From assembly GCA_902769525.1 (NCBI GenBank), contig CACXPG010000007.1, forward strand, positions 57,418-121,417: a DNA stretch of 64,000 bases, written 5' to 3'. A program made the translations under genes and the position numbers. Numbering within the stretch: position 1 is the stretch's first letter; each line of letters starts with the position of its first letter. The notes under the pieces were generated by a model, which was not told the DNA's origin, ran no database searches, and was given only the letters and a program-made list of their open reading frames with translations. Source of the DNA: an uncultured Bacteroidia bacterium. Lineage in GTDB: Bacteria > Bacteroidota > Bacteroidia > Bacteroidales > UBA932. Positions 1 to 7,761 of the stretch are shown here, piece by piece.

Positions 1-916
1 GCACATCGTGGTTATCTCTTACTACAACTGCCCTTTTAGGTACTACAAGCTGGCTTTGAATAGATTTTTCAACGACAACCTTTACCTCCTGTCCGTCAAG
101 CAGATCTCCTTTATTCAACAAAGTGGCCGCTACCATAATCTGACCGCTTTCATTTATCGTCGGGTTGATGGTTGTTATCTTGGCTGAGAATCTTCTTTTT
201 TCTCCCGAATAAGGTATTATTGCCACCTCTGAACCAACTTTGCAGACGGAGGCCTCCTCTTCCATGACAGGAAACTCTATAAACAACTCACTGTCGTCTA
301 TTATACGGCAAAAAACACCCGATGACTGCTCAAACTCCCTCTTGGAAATATCTGCAATCTTGCCGCTGAAAGGTGCATGAAGATAACATGATTTCAAGTC
401 ATAAACACTTCTTTCATAACCGCTTTTTGCTGCAAAATATCCACTTTGCATCTTAACGCTTTCCAAGACTTCTGATGGAACAGAAACTGTATCTCTTGCC
501 TTATATCCCAAACCGACAAGATAATCGTACATATCCAGTTCAGCCTTCTGAAGAGTAATATTTGCGGCATCCAGATTAAGTTTCTGACTTCTTGAATCAA
601 GCTCAGCAACAACAGAACCTTTCTTTACAAAGCTACCGTTAGAAACTTTGATGGATGAGATATTTCCTGCTGCAGAAAAGGAAAGTTCCGCCTTCCTTTT
701 TGCTGAAAGCCTACCGTTGGATATTACCTGAATTGCAAATGGAGTTCGGCGAAGAATGACAGTATCAACCATATTAACATTGCGGCGGTACTGCAACTTT
801 GACCGCTCCTTTCTTTCTTTGTTGCCGGAATTACCGGTACAACCTGCAGACAAAACCACCAGCAATAAAAACATTGCTGGCAACAGATGTCTTAATAATA
901 TGCCATCCCATTTCAT
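1..916 (-). CDS. HlyD-type periplasmic adaptor lipoprotein (partial, C-terminus cut by window edge)
   Basis: Membrane-fusion (adaptor) subunit that would link an inner-membrane exporter to the TolC-type channel encoded 19 bases upstream. About 305 residues are visible and the frame is open to base 1. The N-terminus is hydrophobic and ends in a lipobox, LSAGC, with Cys26 as the predicted lipid anchor. A biotinyl-lipoyl-like half follows (IKVSNGSFVKKGSVVAELD, near residue 90), then a helical hairpin, the second lipoyl half (LHAPFSGKIADIS, near 175) and a beta-barrel with the typical LLDGQEVKVVVE segment. Whether the partner is an RND pump or an ABC exporter lies outside the window. The family is clear; the substrate is inferred from neighbours only. 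Confidence 0.88.
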   Translation of the reverse strand, partial: MKWDGILLRHLLPAMFLLLVVLSAGCTGNSGNKERKERSKLQYRRNVNMVDTVILRRTPFAIQVISNGRLSAKRKAELSFSAAGNISSIKVSNGSFVKKGSVVAELDSRSQKLNLDAANITLQKAELDMYDYLVGLGYKARDTVSVPSEVLESVKMQSGYFAAKSGYERSVYDLKSCYLHAPFSGKIADISKREFEQSSGVFCRIIDDSELFIEFPVMEEEASVCKVGSEVAIIPYSGEKRRFSAKITTINPTINESGQIMVAATLLNKGDLLDGQEVKVVVEKSIQSQLVVPKRAVVVRDNHDV

Positions 917-935
917 GATATTCTGTTTGTTGCCA

Positions 936-2426
936 TTATCTGTCCTGAATCTGTTCAAAGTCCACGTTTATTTCGCCTTGATTTATAAAATCATATAAAG
1001 TGCTCTTCCTCAACCTGTAATAATATTTCCAGTAATTACAAATATCGGAAATGTATTTCTGTTCGGCGGCATCTTTCTCCGTCTGGGCGTCTATCAGGTC
1101 TGTCACCGTAGCCTTTCCTTGCCTGAATCTGTCAGATACGAGTACATATCTTTCTCTTGCAAGTTCCACTGTTTTTGCTGAAACAAGGCACTGACCGCGT
1201 TGATTGTTGAACTGAGAAACTGAAAGATATATGTTTCGCCGATGATTGTTTTCCTCCTGCTCTATCTTGGCAATCACGACATCTCTTTTTGCCTTTGCCT
1301 TTTGTACGCGCCCATATCCGACACCCCAGTCAAATACAGGTATGGAAAAACTCAACCCCACAACTTCCTGGTCAAGCGGAGATGCATATACCCGGCTCAG
1401 TGTCTTGTCCGTCTTGGAAAGACCCAGTCTTGCCATGAAAGATATGGATATTCCTCTGGAGGCTTTTGCTCTTGCCACCTCAGAATCTGCATTAAGGACT
1501 GCTATTTCGTTATTTAAGTCGAAGGAAGAATTGTTTGCGGTCAAAGCAAGGACTTCATCATAGTCAATGTCGAGTAGCGGGAGGTCTGCTGTTTCTTCAA
1601 CCTTGACAGAAAAAGTTTCATCCTTTGCCAACATGGAATTGAAACGCATCTGGGCCTGGCGTATATCTGTCTGGGCTTCATTGATTCTGACACTGTCTTT
1701 AAGTATGTTCAAGTCCAGTTTCAACAACTCATCTCTTGTTATGCGTCCCAATTTCATTCTCTCAAACGCTATTGAGCGCAAAGTCTTCGTCATTTCATAA
1801 TTGCTCCTGGCAACTTCAAGCTCCTTCTGGGCCGAAAGCAACCCAAAATAACAAGCAACAACCTCTAAGGCTATATCTTCCATAGCCTCAAGGTATTTCT
1901 TCTTGGCCAATTCATATTCTTTCGGGGATATTTTTCTGCTCCACTTGAACTGGTTGAAAGAAAACAACGGCTGCGTATAGGAAATGGTAAATGGCTGTGA
2001 ATACCACGTTGCCCCCTTTACCGCTCCAAACTGGTCTATTCTTGAAAGGTCTGAATACACAGAAAACGTTCCTCCTGTTGCTGCCACATTCTGGGAAACG
2101 CTCAGACCTATGCTGTTTTGAAGATTATAAGTCCTGGCATAATGTATCTGTCCTGTATTGTAATCCTGAAGTAATGTAAGGGAACGGTCAAAAGACATTA
2201 TGTTTCCGTAAATCCCGACAGAAGGCTTAAGGCTAGCCAGATATGACCTGTATTGCCAATATGAAGACAGGAACTCACTTCTTGCCTCAACCGCAGCCAC
2301 AGATTTTGCCTTTGCTTCTGATATCGCCGCTTCCAAGGTCATCTCCTGCCCAAAAACCTTCATCGGTCTGACAGCAAGCAAGGACATTTCTAAGATCAAC
2401 AAAAAGCAATAATAAAACTTATTCAT
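936..2426 (-). CDS. TolC-family outer-membrane efflux channel
   Basis: Outer-membrane channel protein of 496 residues that would form a trimeric barrel and periplasmic tunnel for type I or RND export. It begins with a signal peptide (hydrophobic residues about 5-20, cleavage probably after VFGQ). The rest shows the duplicated long-helix pattern of the family, with the conserved segment QGKATVTDLIDAQTEKDAAE near the C-terminus. It is transcribed with the adaptor at 1-916 and follows the thioredoxin-like gene at 2491 by 64 bases, so it probably belongs to the same operon as the peptide/propeller cassettes. The length is normal for the family. Confidence 0.92.
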   Translation of the reverse strand: MNKFYYCFLLILEMSLLAVRPMKVFGQEMTLEAAISEAKAKSVAAVEARSEFLSSYWQYRSYLASLKPSVGIYGNIMSFDRSLTLLQDYNTGQIHYARTYNLQNSIGLSVSQNVAATGGTFSVYSDLSRIDQFGAVKGATWYSQPFTISYTQPLFSFNQFKWSRKISPKEYELAKKKYLEAMEDIALEVVACYFGLLSAQKELEVARSNYEMTKTLRSIAFERMKLGRITRDELLKLDLNILKDSVRINEAQTDIRQAQMRFNSMLAKDETFSVKVEETADLPLLDIDYDEVLALTANNSSFDLNNEIAVLNADSEVARAKASRGISISFMARLGLSKTDKTLSRVYASPLDQEVVGLSFSIPVFDWGVGYGRVQKAKAKRDVVIAKIEQEENNHRRNIYLSVSQFNNQRGQCLVSAKTVELARERYVLVSDRFRQGKATVTDLIDAQTEKDAAEQKYISDICNYWKYYYRLRKSTLYDFINQGEINVDFEQIQDR

Positions 2427-2490
2427 ATTTACAAAACCCTCTACTCATAATTTAGAATTTAATTGTTTGAGAATTCTGAAGAATACAAAA

Positions 2491-3066
2491 TCATTCATTA
2501 TTGGCAAGTAGTTCAAAGATTTTCTCCTGGTACTGCCTCATTTTCTCTATACTTTTGTTTGGCACACCCGTTACCGTTATCTCATTTTTGGAATTCAGTA
2601 AAAAACAGTCTCTTGAGTTGTCTTTCAAAACCAAATGGTTTAATTTTTTGAAGATACCTGCAGTATCTATCCATACCGGATAATCGAAGGCTTGAATTTT
2701 CAATATTTTTAGAAGTGTGTAAATATCAGACTTTCGAGGATTTAATATGAAATATACCGGAACGGGCCTAGGTAACGTTTCACAATATGTAATCATATCA
2801 GACCACTCAAACATCTGATTCAGCAGGCAAGAGGAGCACTCTATCGAGTCGTAATATACTATGATTTTAGGACCATCCTCTATTAAAAGAACCGTGTCTC
2901 TTCCGTTGTATTTCGGTATAAGATCTGGTGACATTATTATCGTTTTGCCCGAAATGTCTCTCTCATCCAACGCTTTCCTTTTTCCTCTATAATTACTACA
3001 TGAAAACAACAATATGCAGCCTATCAGCATTAAACAACTAATCTTCATTCTTTTTTCAACGTTCAT
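2491..3066 (-). CDS. Thioredoxin-fold lipoprotein, cassette 2 (CSSC)
   Basis: Small lipoprotein of 191 residues. The signal peptide ends in the lipobox LFSC (Cys23). A strand followed by ECSSCLL puts a CxxC-type pair at residues 77 and 80, in the position of a thioredoxin active site; a later DYPVWID segment matches the FPVYID segment of its paralog at 4467-5048. The start chosen overlaps the upstream propeller gene by 4 bases (ATGA), as in the other cassette; Met7 is the alternative. Known: such redoxin-like proteins accompany 6-bladed propeller lipoproteins in Bacteroidetes. Inferred: it handles disulfides in the Cys-rich peptides encoded in the same operon. The natural substrate is unknown. 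Confidence 0.72.
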   Translation of the reverse strand: MNVEKRMKISCLMLIGCILLFSCSNYRGKRKALDERDISGKTIIMSPDLIPKYNGRDTVLLIEDGPKIIVYYDSIECSSCLLNQMFEWSDMITYCETLPRPVPVYFILNPRKSDIYTLLKILKIQAFDYPVWIDTAGIFKKLNHLVLKDNSRDCFLLNSKNEITVTGVPNKSIEKMRQYQEKIFELLANNE

Positions 3067-4151
3067 TTCAACTGATATTTGACTATGATGGGATTATTGT
3101 TGTCTTCCACCTTTTGCAAATAAGTTCTTTGCTCCGAACTTATATTAATAAAACCATTAGTAAACAGTTCTTCAATAATGTTCTTTGGAATTACAGCATA
3201 TAGACAATTATCGCTCTCCAAAGAGAACGGAATGCCCTTTTCCAGTGTAAAAATATTGTTGTCGCTTTTTCTGACAACCACATTTAGAGATGAGTTACAA
3301 CTAAACAAAATGATACTATCTGTTTCAACAAAGTTGTTTACTGAATACACTTTATCAGTTGTTCTCCACTCCTGAAGTTTGTTAATATAGTACCTGTCTT
3401 CTTCAAACTCCTTTATTTCAAAAGGATTTTCTTCTTTATCCCCAAAAGAAAAAGAATATTTTAAATCAAATCCTCTGTGAGTTATCCTATATATCTGCTT
3501 TCTAGCAGAAGCCAAAAACAAAAGTCCACCATTATATGATTTAAATGGAGAATTAGATGCTTTGAATGGTGTTTTATACTCTAGACACCTGTTAGAAACA
3601 GTCATATCAGATATAACTCTGCCATTCTTAGAATCAAATAAGCACGCCTTGCCTTCTGAACTGGAATAAAAAGCAGCAATTGAATCATTTACTGGTTGGA
3701 AATACGATGCGTTTTTAAATGGCAACTCTGTTTCTTTCAGAAAATAAAAATCTGCATCATATGTTATGATTGAAGAGGAGTAACTGTCTAAAACTTGAAT
3801 ATTCCCAGATAATGGATCTATATAAAAATCATTGATTATAACATATTCGCCCGGACCTCTTCCTCTCCTATTGAGTTTCCTTAAATAATCACCCTTCAAA
3901 TCAAACTCAAAAATGATGTTTTGAATTTCATCTAGAATGTATATGCTGTTTTTGTTCACAAGAATCTTCGTCGCCCGTATAATGTCATTATCTTCTGACG
4001 TTTTAAGCGCCACAAAATCTTGGTTCACTACAATATCCTGCAAATAAAATACATCTGCATTTTGGACATTAAAGACGTCTCCGCGTTGCGTTCCGCCAAT
4101 CATGCATGATACTGCCAACAGAGACAATAAGCAGTAATAGACCTTTTTCAT
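3063..4151 (-). CDS. 6-bladed beta-propeller lipoprotein, cassette 2
   Basis: Lipoprotein of 362 residues with a short signal peptide and lipobox LAVSC (Cys16). The motif GRGPGEY at residues 97-103, followed by a strand-rich IDPLSGNIQVLDS repeat, is the signature of the Bacteroidetes '6-bladed beta-propeller' family (NHL-like). The remaining sequence is a succession of beta-blades with no visible catalytic motif. It lies 7 bases after the small peptide gene at 4159-4470 and overlaps the thioredoxin-like gene by 4 bases. It pairs with the more divergent copy at 5045-6154. Function is not established; a cell-surface or periplasmic binding scaffold for the neighbouring peptide is an inference. 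Confidence 0.78.
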   Translation of the reverse strand: MKKVYYCLLSLLAVSCMIGGTQRGDVFNVQNADVFYLQDIVVNQDFVALKTSEDNDIIRATKILVNKNSIYILDEIQNIIFEFDLKGDYLRKLNRRGRGPGEYVIINDFYIDPLSGNIQVLDSYSSSIITYDADFYFLKETELPFKNASYFQPVNDSIAAFYSSSEGKACLFDSKNGRVISDMTVSNRCLEYKTPFKASNSPFKSYNGGLLFLASARKQIYRITHRGFDLKYSFSFGDKEENPFEIKEFEEDRYYINKLQEWRTTDKVYSVNNFVETDSIILFSCNSSLNVVVRKSDNNIFTLEKGIPFSLESDNCLYAVIPKNIIEELFTNGFINISSEQRTYLQKVEDNNNPIIVKYQLK

Positions 4152-4158
4152 TGTTATA

Positions 4159-4470
4159 TTAGGGTTGCTGATCTCCCATTGAAGGAAGATTTAAAAGTGC
4201 TACCATTGACGCAGTACATCTATCTACAGGACGTCCTGTCCATTTGCAGTAAAAATAACTGCCGAACCCATAAAAACCATTGTTATATGCCAAATCCCAA
4301 CAATAGCCCCAATCAGAATCGCAAGAAACCACTACTGGATCCAATTCCTGAGCCATAGCTACAGAACCACAATAATTCCTATTTGAATAATTGCTGCGCA
4401 CGGAAAAAACCATACTTACGGCAATTATGAAATAAAGGAATAAAAACGCTGAAATTCTTTTCTTTTTCAT
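4159..4470 (-). CDS. Small exported Cys-rich peptide, NVEALA-like, cassette 2
   Basis: A 103-residue product with a positively charged start (MKKKR), one hydrophobic segment (residues 6-24), and a mature part with five cysteines at 34, 50, 57, 75 and 85. Its aromatic and Gly-rich middle resembles the small secreted NVEALA-type peptides of Bacteroidetes; the stretch VAMAQELD (37-44) sits where the NVEALA motif normally lies but is degenerate. The start codon overlaps the stop of the upstream thioredoxin-like gene by 4 bases, so translation is probably coupled. Family assignment is tentative; secretion is well supported by the hydrophobic leader. Role unknown. Confidence 0.6.
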   Translation of the reverse strand: MKKKRISAFLFLYFIIAVSMVFSVRSNYSNRNYCGSVAMAQELDPVVVSCDSDWGYCWDLAYNNGFYGFGSYFYCKWTGRPVDRCTASMVALLNLPSMGDQQP

Positions 4471-5048
4471 AAGTCAGATTGTTTAAGATTTAATTTTTTA
4501 GTGAATAAGTTGAATAATTTTTTGTTAGCTAAAGGATTGCCAATAAAAACAGGTGTTCCATCATTGTTTATTAAGAACGTATGTAAAATAGTGCTTGTTG
4601 GTATACCGGGATTTAATTTTTGGAATTGATTGTTAATGTCTATATAAACAGGAAAGTTGTAGCTTAAACTGTTTTCGTTCAAAAGCTTAATTATATGTTC
4701 TGCCATATCAGCACGGGGAGAAAAGACAACCATCAACGAAAAAGCTCCCGTTGCTTTGGATATGGAGTCTAATCTATTAAATTGAGATATATTTGCTATT
4801 GCACATTCAGAACACTCGAAACTTGGTACAAAATGAATTAGCTTATAGTTATTTGCCTTACTATTTATATCTACTTTATTCTGGTTCAAAACAAGGAAGT
4901 TTTCGTGTAAAACTATTTTTGATGCCTTTAACTGCTGATATTCACTTTTAATCAAACTTTCTTTGCACGACACAACAACTAGCATCATCAACAACATCCA
5001 GGACAATTTCATAATAACCGAATATTTAGTAATGTTTGTCTTTTTCAA
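4467..5048 (-). CDS. Thioredoxin-fold lipoprotein, cassette 1 (CSEC)
   Basis: Lipoprotein of 193 residues with lipobox VVSC (Cys28). A beta strand (KLIHFVPSF) leads into ECSEC, with the cysteine pair at residues 79 and 82, then a helix and the segment NFPVYIDINNQFQKLN, shared in outline with the paralog at 2491-3066. This arrangement fits a thioredoxin/redoxin fold facing the periplasm. The gene overlaps both neighbours by 4 bases, so it is translationally coupled to the propeller gene before it and the small peptide gene after it. A disulfide-related job on the Cys-rich peptides is inferred, not shown. Confidence 0.72.
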   Translation of the reverse strand: MKKTNITKYSVIMKLSWMLLMMLVVVSCKESLIKSEYQQLKASKIVLHENFLVLNQNKVDINSKANNYKLIHFVPSFECSECAIANISQFNRLDSISKATGAFSLMVVFSPRADMAEHIIKLLNENSLSYNFPVYIDINNQFQKLNPGIPTSTILHTFLINNDGTPVFIGNPLANKKLFNLFTKKLNLKQSDL

Positions 5049-6154
5049 AATGTCTTATGTATATAGATTTTAAGCAAGAATGTCTTACTTGACTCTATAT
5101 GTAATTCCTCTGCAAATGAAGAAATTGCCTTAAACATTGGCCCGTGGTTCTTTTCATTATCTACCATACAATTAAATATCATAAAGAAGGAAGAGTCGTC
5201 TGATGCAAGGAATCTTATATCACCATCGTTTGGAGAAGTTATCCATCTAAACCCTTTATGTGTATTTCTATCGAAGACAAATGAAACATCATCTCCTCCC
5301 CGACCGGCACAGCGGAAATAAACATGATTTTCGGTCTGATATAAATCTAAAGGTAATTTATAGTAATCTGAAGACATATAAACGCTAATATCTTCACTGG
5401 CCTTGTTATAAAAGAACCTAGCTGGTATGTTCTTTTGCCCAAAATCAATCTTAAGAGATGGATATATTCCGTCTTCTCCTAAACAATAAAATATGTTTTC
5501 ATTGTTTTGAGGTCTCAAAAAATACTTGTTTCCAGAAGATTGTGTGATGTTAAACAGGGAAAAAGTACAGTCTTCCCTATCAATGAATTCCTCAACAATC
5601 CCGCCCGAACCGTCAATTGCAAACAACAAGGGATCTCCAGTTTTTCTGTTATCGTTGAATTTGGGAGCAAAAGAAGAAAACACATATACCCCACTTGTTC
5701 CAAAAGGAGCTATCGCATCGCCTGGTGATTTTATATCAAGTATAAAGCTTTTGTGTTTACCCCTATTGTAAACCGGGAAATAATGTATTGTCTGGTTGTC
5801 AAGTATTATCAGAGTATCACCCCTTATTGCTATGTCAGAAGCGGACACATATTCATTGGATGCGCGTCCTTTCATTACAGGCTGACGAACTTTTGAACAA
5901 TTCTCCTCAAAAAGAAGAACTTGACCTGTTGCATCAAGCAACAATAAATCTCCTCTTTGAGTAAGCAGAGCTTTAGAAACAACTCCAAACGGCAAAGAGT
6001 CATTAATTGGAATAAATACTATTTCTTTTATATAATCTGATATGTCGGACGCTTCTTCTGCTTCAGATATGCTATAAACCGGTATCTTCGCCTGTTGTTT
6101 ATTGACACAGCTCGTGATTGACAGTACTAATATGATAACGGCTACTCTGACCAT
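5045..6154 (-). CDS. 6-bladed beta-propeller lipoprotein, cassette 1 (divergent)
   Basis: Lipoprotein of 369 residues with lipobox ITSC (Cys16). It aligns in plan with the propeller lipoprotein at 3063-4151: GRASNEY at residues 96-102 takes the place of the family's GRGPGEY, followed by a similar strand and a 'LIILDNQ' blade. No catalytic residues are recognisable. It starts 1 base after the stop of the peptide gene at 6156 and overlaps the downstream thioredoxin-like gene by 4 bases. The copies differ widely, so the duplication is old or they were acquired separately. Function unknown. Confidence 0.68.
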   Translation of the reverse strand: MVRVAVIILVLSITSCVNKQQAKIPVYSISEAEEASDISDYIKEIVFIPINDSLPFGVVSKALLTQRGDLLLLDATGQVLLFEENCSKVRQPVMKGRASNEYVSASDIAIRGDTLIILDNQTIHYFPVYNRGKHKSFILDIKSPGDAIAPFGTSGVYVFSSFAPKFNDNRKTGDPLLFAIDGSGGIVEEFIDREDCTFSLFNITQSSGNKYFLRPQNNENIFYCLGEDGIYPSLKIDFGQKNIPARFFYNKASEDISVYMSSDYYKLPLDLYQTENHVYFRCAGRGGDDVSFVFDRNTHKGFRWITSPNDGDIRFLASDDSSFFMIFNCMVDNEKNHGPMFKAISSFAEELHIESSKTFLLKIYIHKTF

Positions 6155-6155
6155 A

Positions 6156-6413
6156 TTATTCGCAGCCGATGATTAAGGACGAACTGCAATTCCCCGCATC
6201 GGGGCAATTATCATAATTCTGATTTGGGCAACAATAGTTTTTCCAATAATTGAAAGCCGTTCCTCCACATCCGACTGTTCGATATCGACCATGGGGTTTT
6301 TCATCTTGACCGGTCAGCGCACCAAGATTATCATCAGCATAAACTGAAACTCTAGCAAATATAACAATAGCCATAGCAAGCAAAGCTGCCAATAATAAAG
6401 AAGCCTTTTTCAT
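6156..6413 (-). CDS. Small exported Cys-rich peptide, NVEALA-like, cassette 1
   Basis: An 85-residue precursor, first gene of the operon. A Lys-rich start and hydrophobic segment (residues 4-25) are followed by DDNLGALTGQD (27-37), which resembles the NVEALA-x-GE motif of small Bacteroidetes secreted proteins (pfam NVEALA). The mature part is short and holds six cysteines at 49, 61, 62, 70, 76 and 84, including a CC pair, enough for three disulfides. The two thioredoxin-like lipoproteins downstream fit such a product. A promoter with a clear -7 box lies 44 bases upstream. Whether the peptide is a toxin, signal or structural protein cannot be told from sequence. Confidence 0.65.
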   Translation of the reverse strand: MKKASLLLAALLAMAIVIFARVSVYADDNLGALTGQDEKPHGRYRTVGCGGTAFNYWKNYCCPNQNYDNCPDAGNCSSSLIIGCE

Positions 6414-6456
6414 AGTTGTAATAATTCAATAAATAATGGGTTACGTTTTTGTAAAT

Positions 6457-6486
6457 CAAATTTAACTATTTTATTTTTATATGCAA
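6457..6486 (-). promoter_or_regulatory. Promoter of the peptide/propeller operon
   Basis: On the minus strand the -7 element TAAATTTG (6464 down to 6457) matches the Bacteroidetes TAnnTTTG consensus. A TTG at 6486-6484 lies 19 bases upstream, the usual distance for the -33 element. Transcription would start near 6450, giving a leader of about 35 bases before the peptide gene at 6413. The rest of the 6414-6545 gap is very AT-rich and I see no terminator for the blaR1-like gene in it. Confidence 0.6.
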
Positions 6487-6545
6487 CTATATTTTTTAGT
6501 TTTTTTTATTACAAAGTGCTTTAACATCCTGGCGCCAATAATATC

Positions 6546-7430
6546 TCAGACTAAGGTCATTTCAGCAAAAAAATAGAGACAGAACATCAGAACTATCGGG
6601 ATATAACAAACTTTCAGCTTGCTGGCTGATGATGAATCATTTCTGGACAACATAACTATCCTGTCCTTAAGGGAGTTGACAAAGCATAGAGCGCTGAAAG
6701 AAATGTTATTGTGATGCATGGCCGTTTTCAGCAGAACAGACAGGTAACCAATTCTGTCTGGTTCAGAATCCGCCACATAAGAATCAGCTTGGAACTCTTG
6801 GATATCTTTTAAATATTGTCTGAAAAGATAAGCAAAAGGATTGAACCACTGTAATGACACCAATATATCAATAAAAATGATGTCGTATGAATGTCTGGCC
6901 AGAACATGACCACATTCGTGTTTTAAAATGTAATGTTCGTTTATTTCATTGAGATTGCTTTCTTGCTCGGATATAACAATATTATTCATCCAGCTAAAAG
7001 AATAACCATGCTCTGTCAAATAAACTTTTATCAACCGCCCCCTAATTGTAAAAGTTTTTATCTCCCTGCTCCTTCTTAACTTCCTGTAAACAGATATTAT
7101 AGGCAGCTCCTTTATTAAGAGGCTGATGAAAACACCAACAAAATAAATGGTCGTTATCCCTTGAAAAATGGCTGTTTCATGACTTGAAAACAAAAACCTG
7201 AAAGAAGTATAATGGAAACCAGTTATTTGAACAATTCCGGTTATTGGAGAATAGGTATATGTAAAGACAAACAATGGAACAATAAAAGCAGCAATACAAG
7301 ATACGAATATAGCCCACCTGTTGAATTTATGAAAGGTTTCCTCTCTCAAAAACACATTGAAAAAAACACATAGGACAGCTAAAACAGCAGCAGTCCTGAA
7401 CAAATATTTCAGAAAGAGCAGACTCTCCAT
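6546..7430 (-). CDS. BlaR1-type M56 membrane metallopeptidase (short, no sensor domain)
   Basis: Integral membrane zinc protease of 294 residues, the signal-transducing partner of BlaI/MecI repressors. Hydrophobic segments lie near residues 5-25, 40-57, 88-106 and 273-292. The cytoplasmic/membrane zinc site HECGH is at 171-175 and the third-ligand region EFQAD at 212-216. The protein stops just after the last membrane segment, so the C-terminal penicillin-binding or other sensor domain of classical BlaR1 is absent. It is encoded with a BlaI-like repressor (7762) and a small membrane protein (7444). Known family role: cleave the repressor on signal. The signal here is unknown; the nearby peptide system is a candidate target. 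Confidence 0.82.
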   Translation of the reverse strand: MESLLFLKYLFRTAAVLAVLCVFFNVFLREETFHKFNRWAIFVSCIAAFIVPLFVFTYTYSPITGIVQITGFHYTSFRFLFSSHETAIFQGITTIYFVGVFISLLIKELPIISVYRKLRRSREIKTFTIRGRLIKVYLTEHGYSFSWMNNIVISEQESNLNEINEHYILKHECGHVLARHSYDIIFIDILVSLQWFNPFAYLFRQYLKDIQEFQADSYVADSEPDRIGYLSVLLKTAMHHNNISFSALCFVNSLKDRIVMLSRNDSSSASKLKVCYIPIVLMFCLYFFAEMTLV

Positions 7431-7443
7431 TATTCAGAAGGCT

Positions 7444-7758
7444 TTAATGTTTCATCGCTATTTTAGCAAGCGTTGAAATGAGGTAAAGCACTAAACCGCA
7501 AAGGATTTGAAAAACCATAATCTTGAGGGCTGAATATATAAGATATGGTGCTACATCTCCATTCGATGCTTCAAGGGCCCCAAGAGCGGGAATAAATCCG
7601 TATAGCGAATAAGCTACACAAAAAGCCAGCCCGAAAGAACCAATCTCCTTAATCTTTTCCGGCTTGCGGAAAAAACAATAGAGCATAACAAAAAAGATTA
7701 CCACAACGAGAACAAAAAAAAGCGTTGGAAAATCGTGATTTTGAAAAAAATCTGACAT
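7444..7758 (-). CDS. Small membrane protein, possibly MotA/TolQ/ExbB-like
   Basis: A 104-residue protein with three predicted membrane segments (about 12-30, 40-60 and 78-98) and no signal peptide. The pattern IGSFGLAF...GALEASNGDVAPYLIYSALKI...LCGLVLYLIS recalls the membrane core of small MotA/TolQ/ExbB-family proteins in Bacteroidetes, but the match is by eye and weak. It sits 3 bases after the repressor gene stop at 7762 and 13 bases before the blaR1-like gene, so the three are one operon. Its part in the signalling module is unknown. Confidence 0.5.
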   Translation of the reverse strand: MSDFFQNHDFPTLFFVLVVVIFFVMLYCFFRKPEKIKEIGSFGLAFCVAYSLYGFIPALGALEASNGDVAPYLIYSALKIMVFQILCGLVLYLISTLAKIAMKH

Positions 7759-7761
7759 AAT

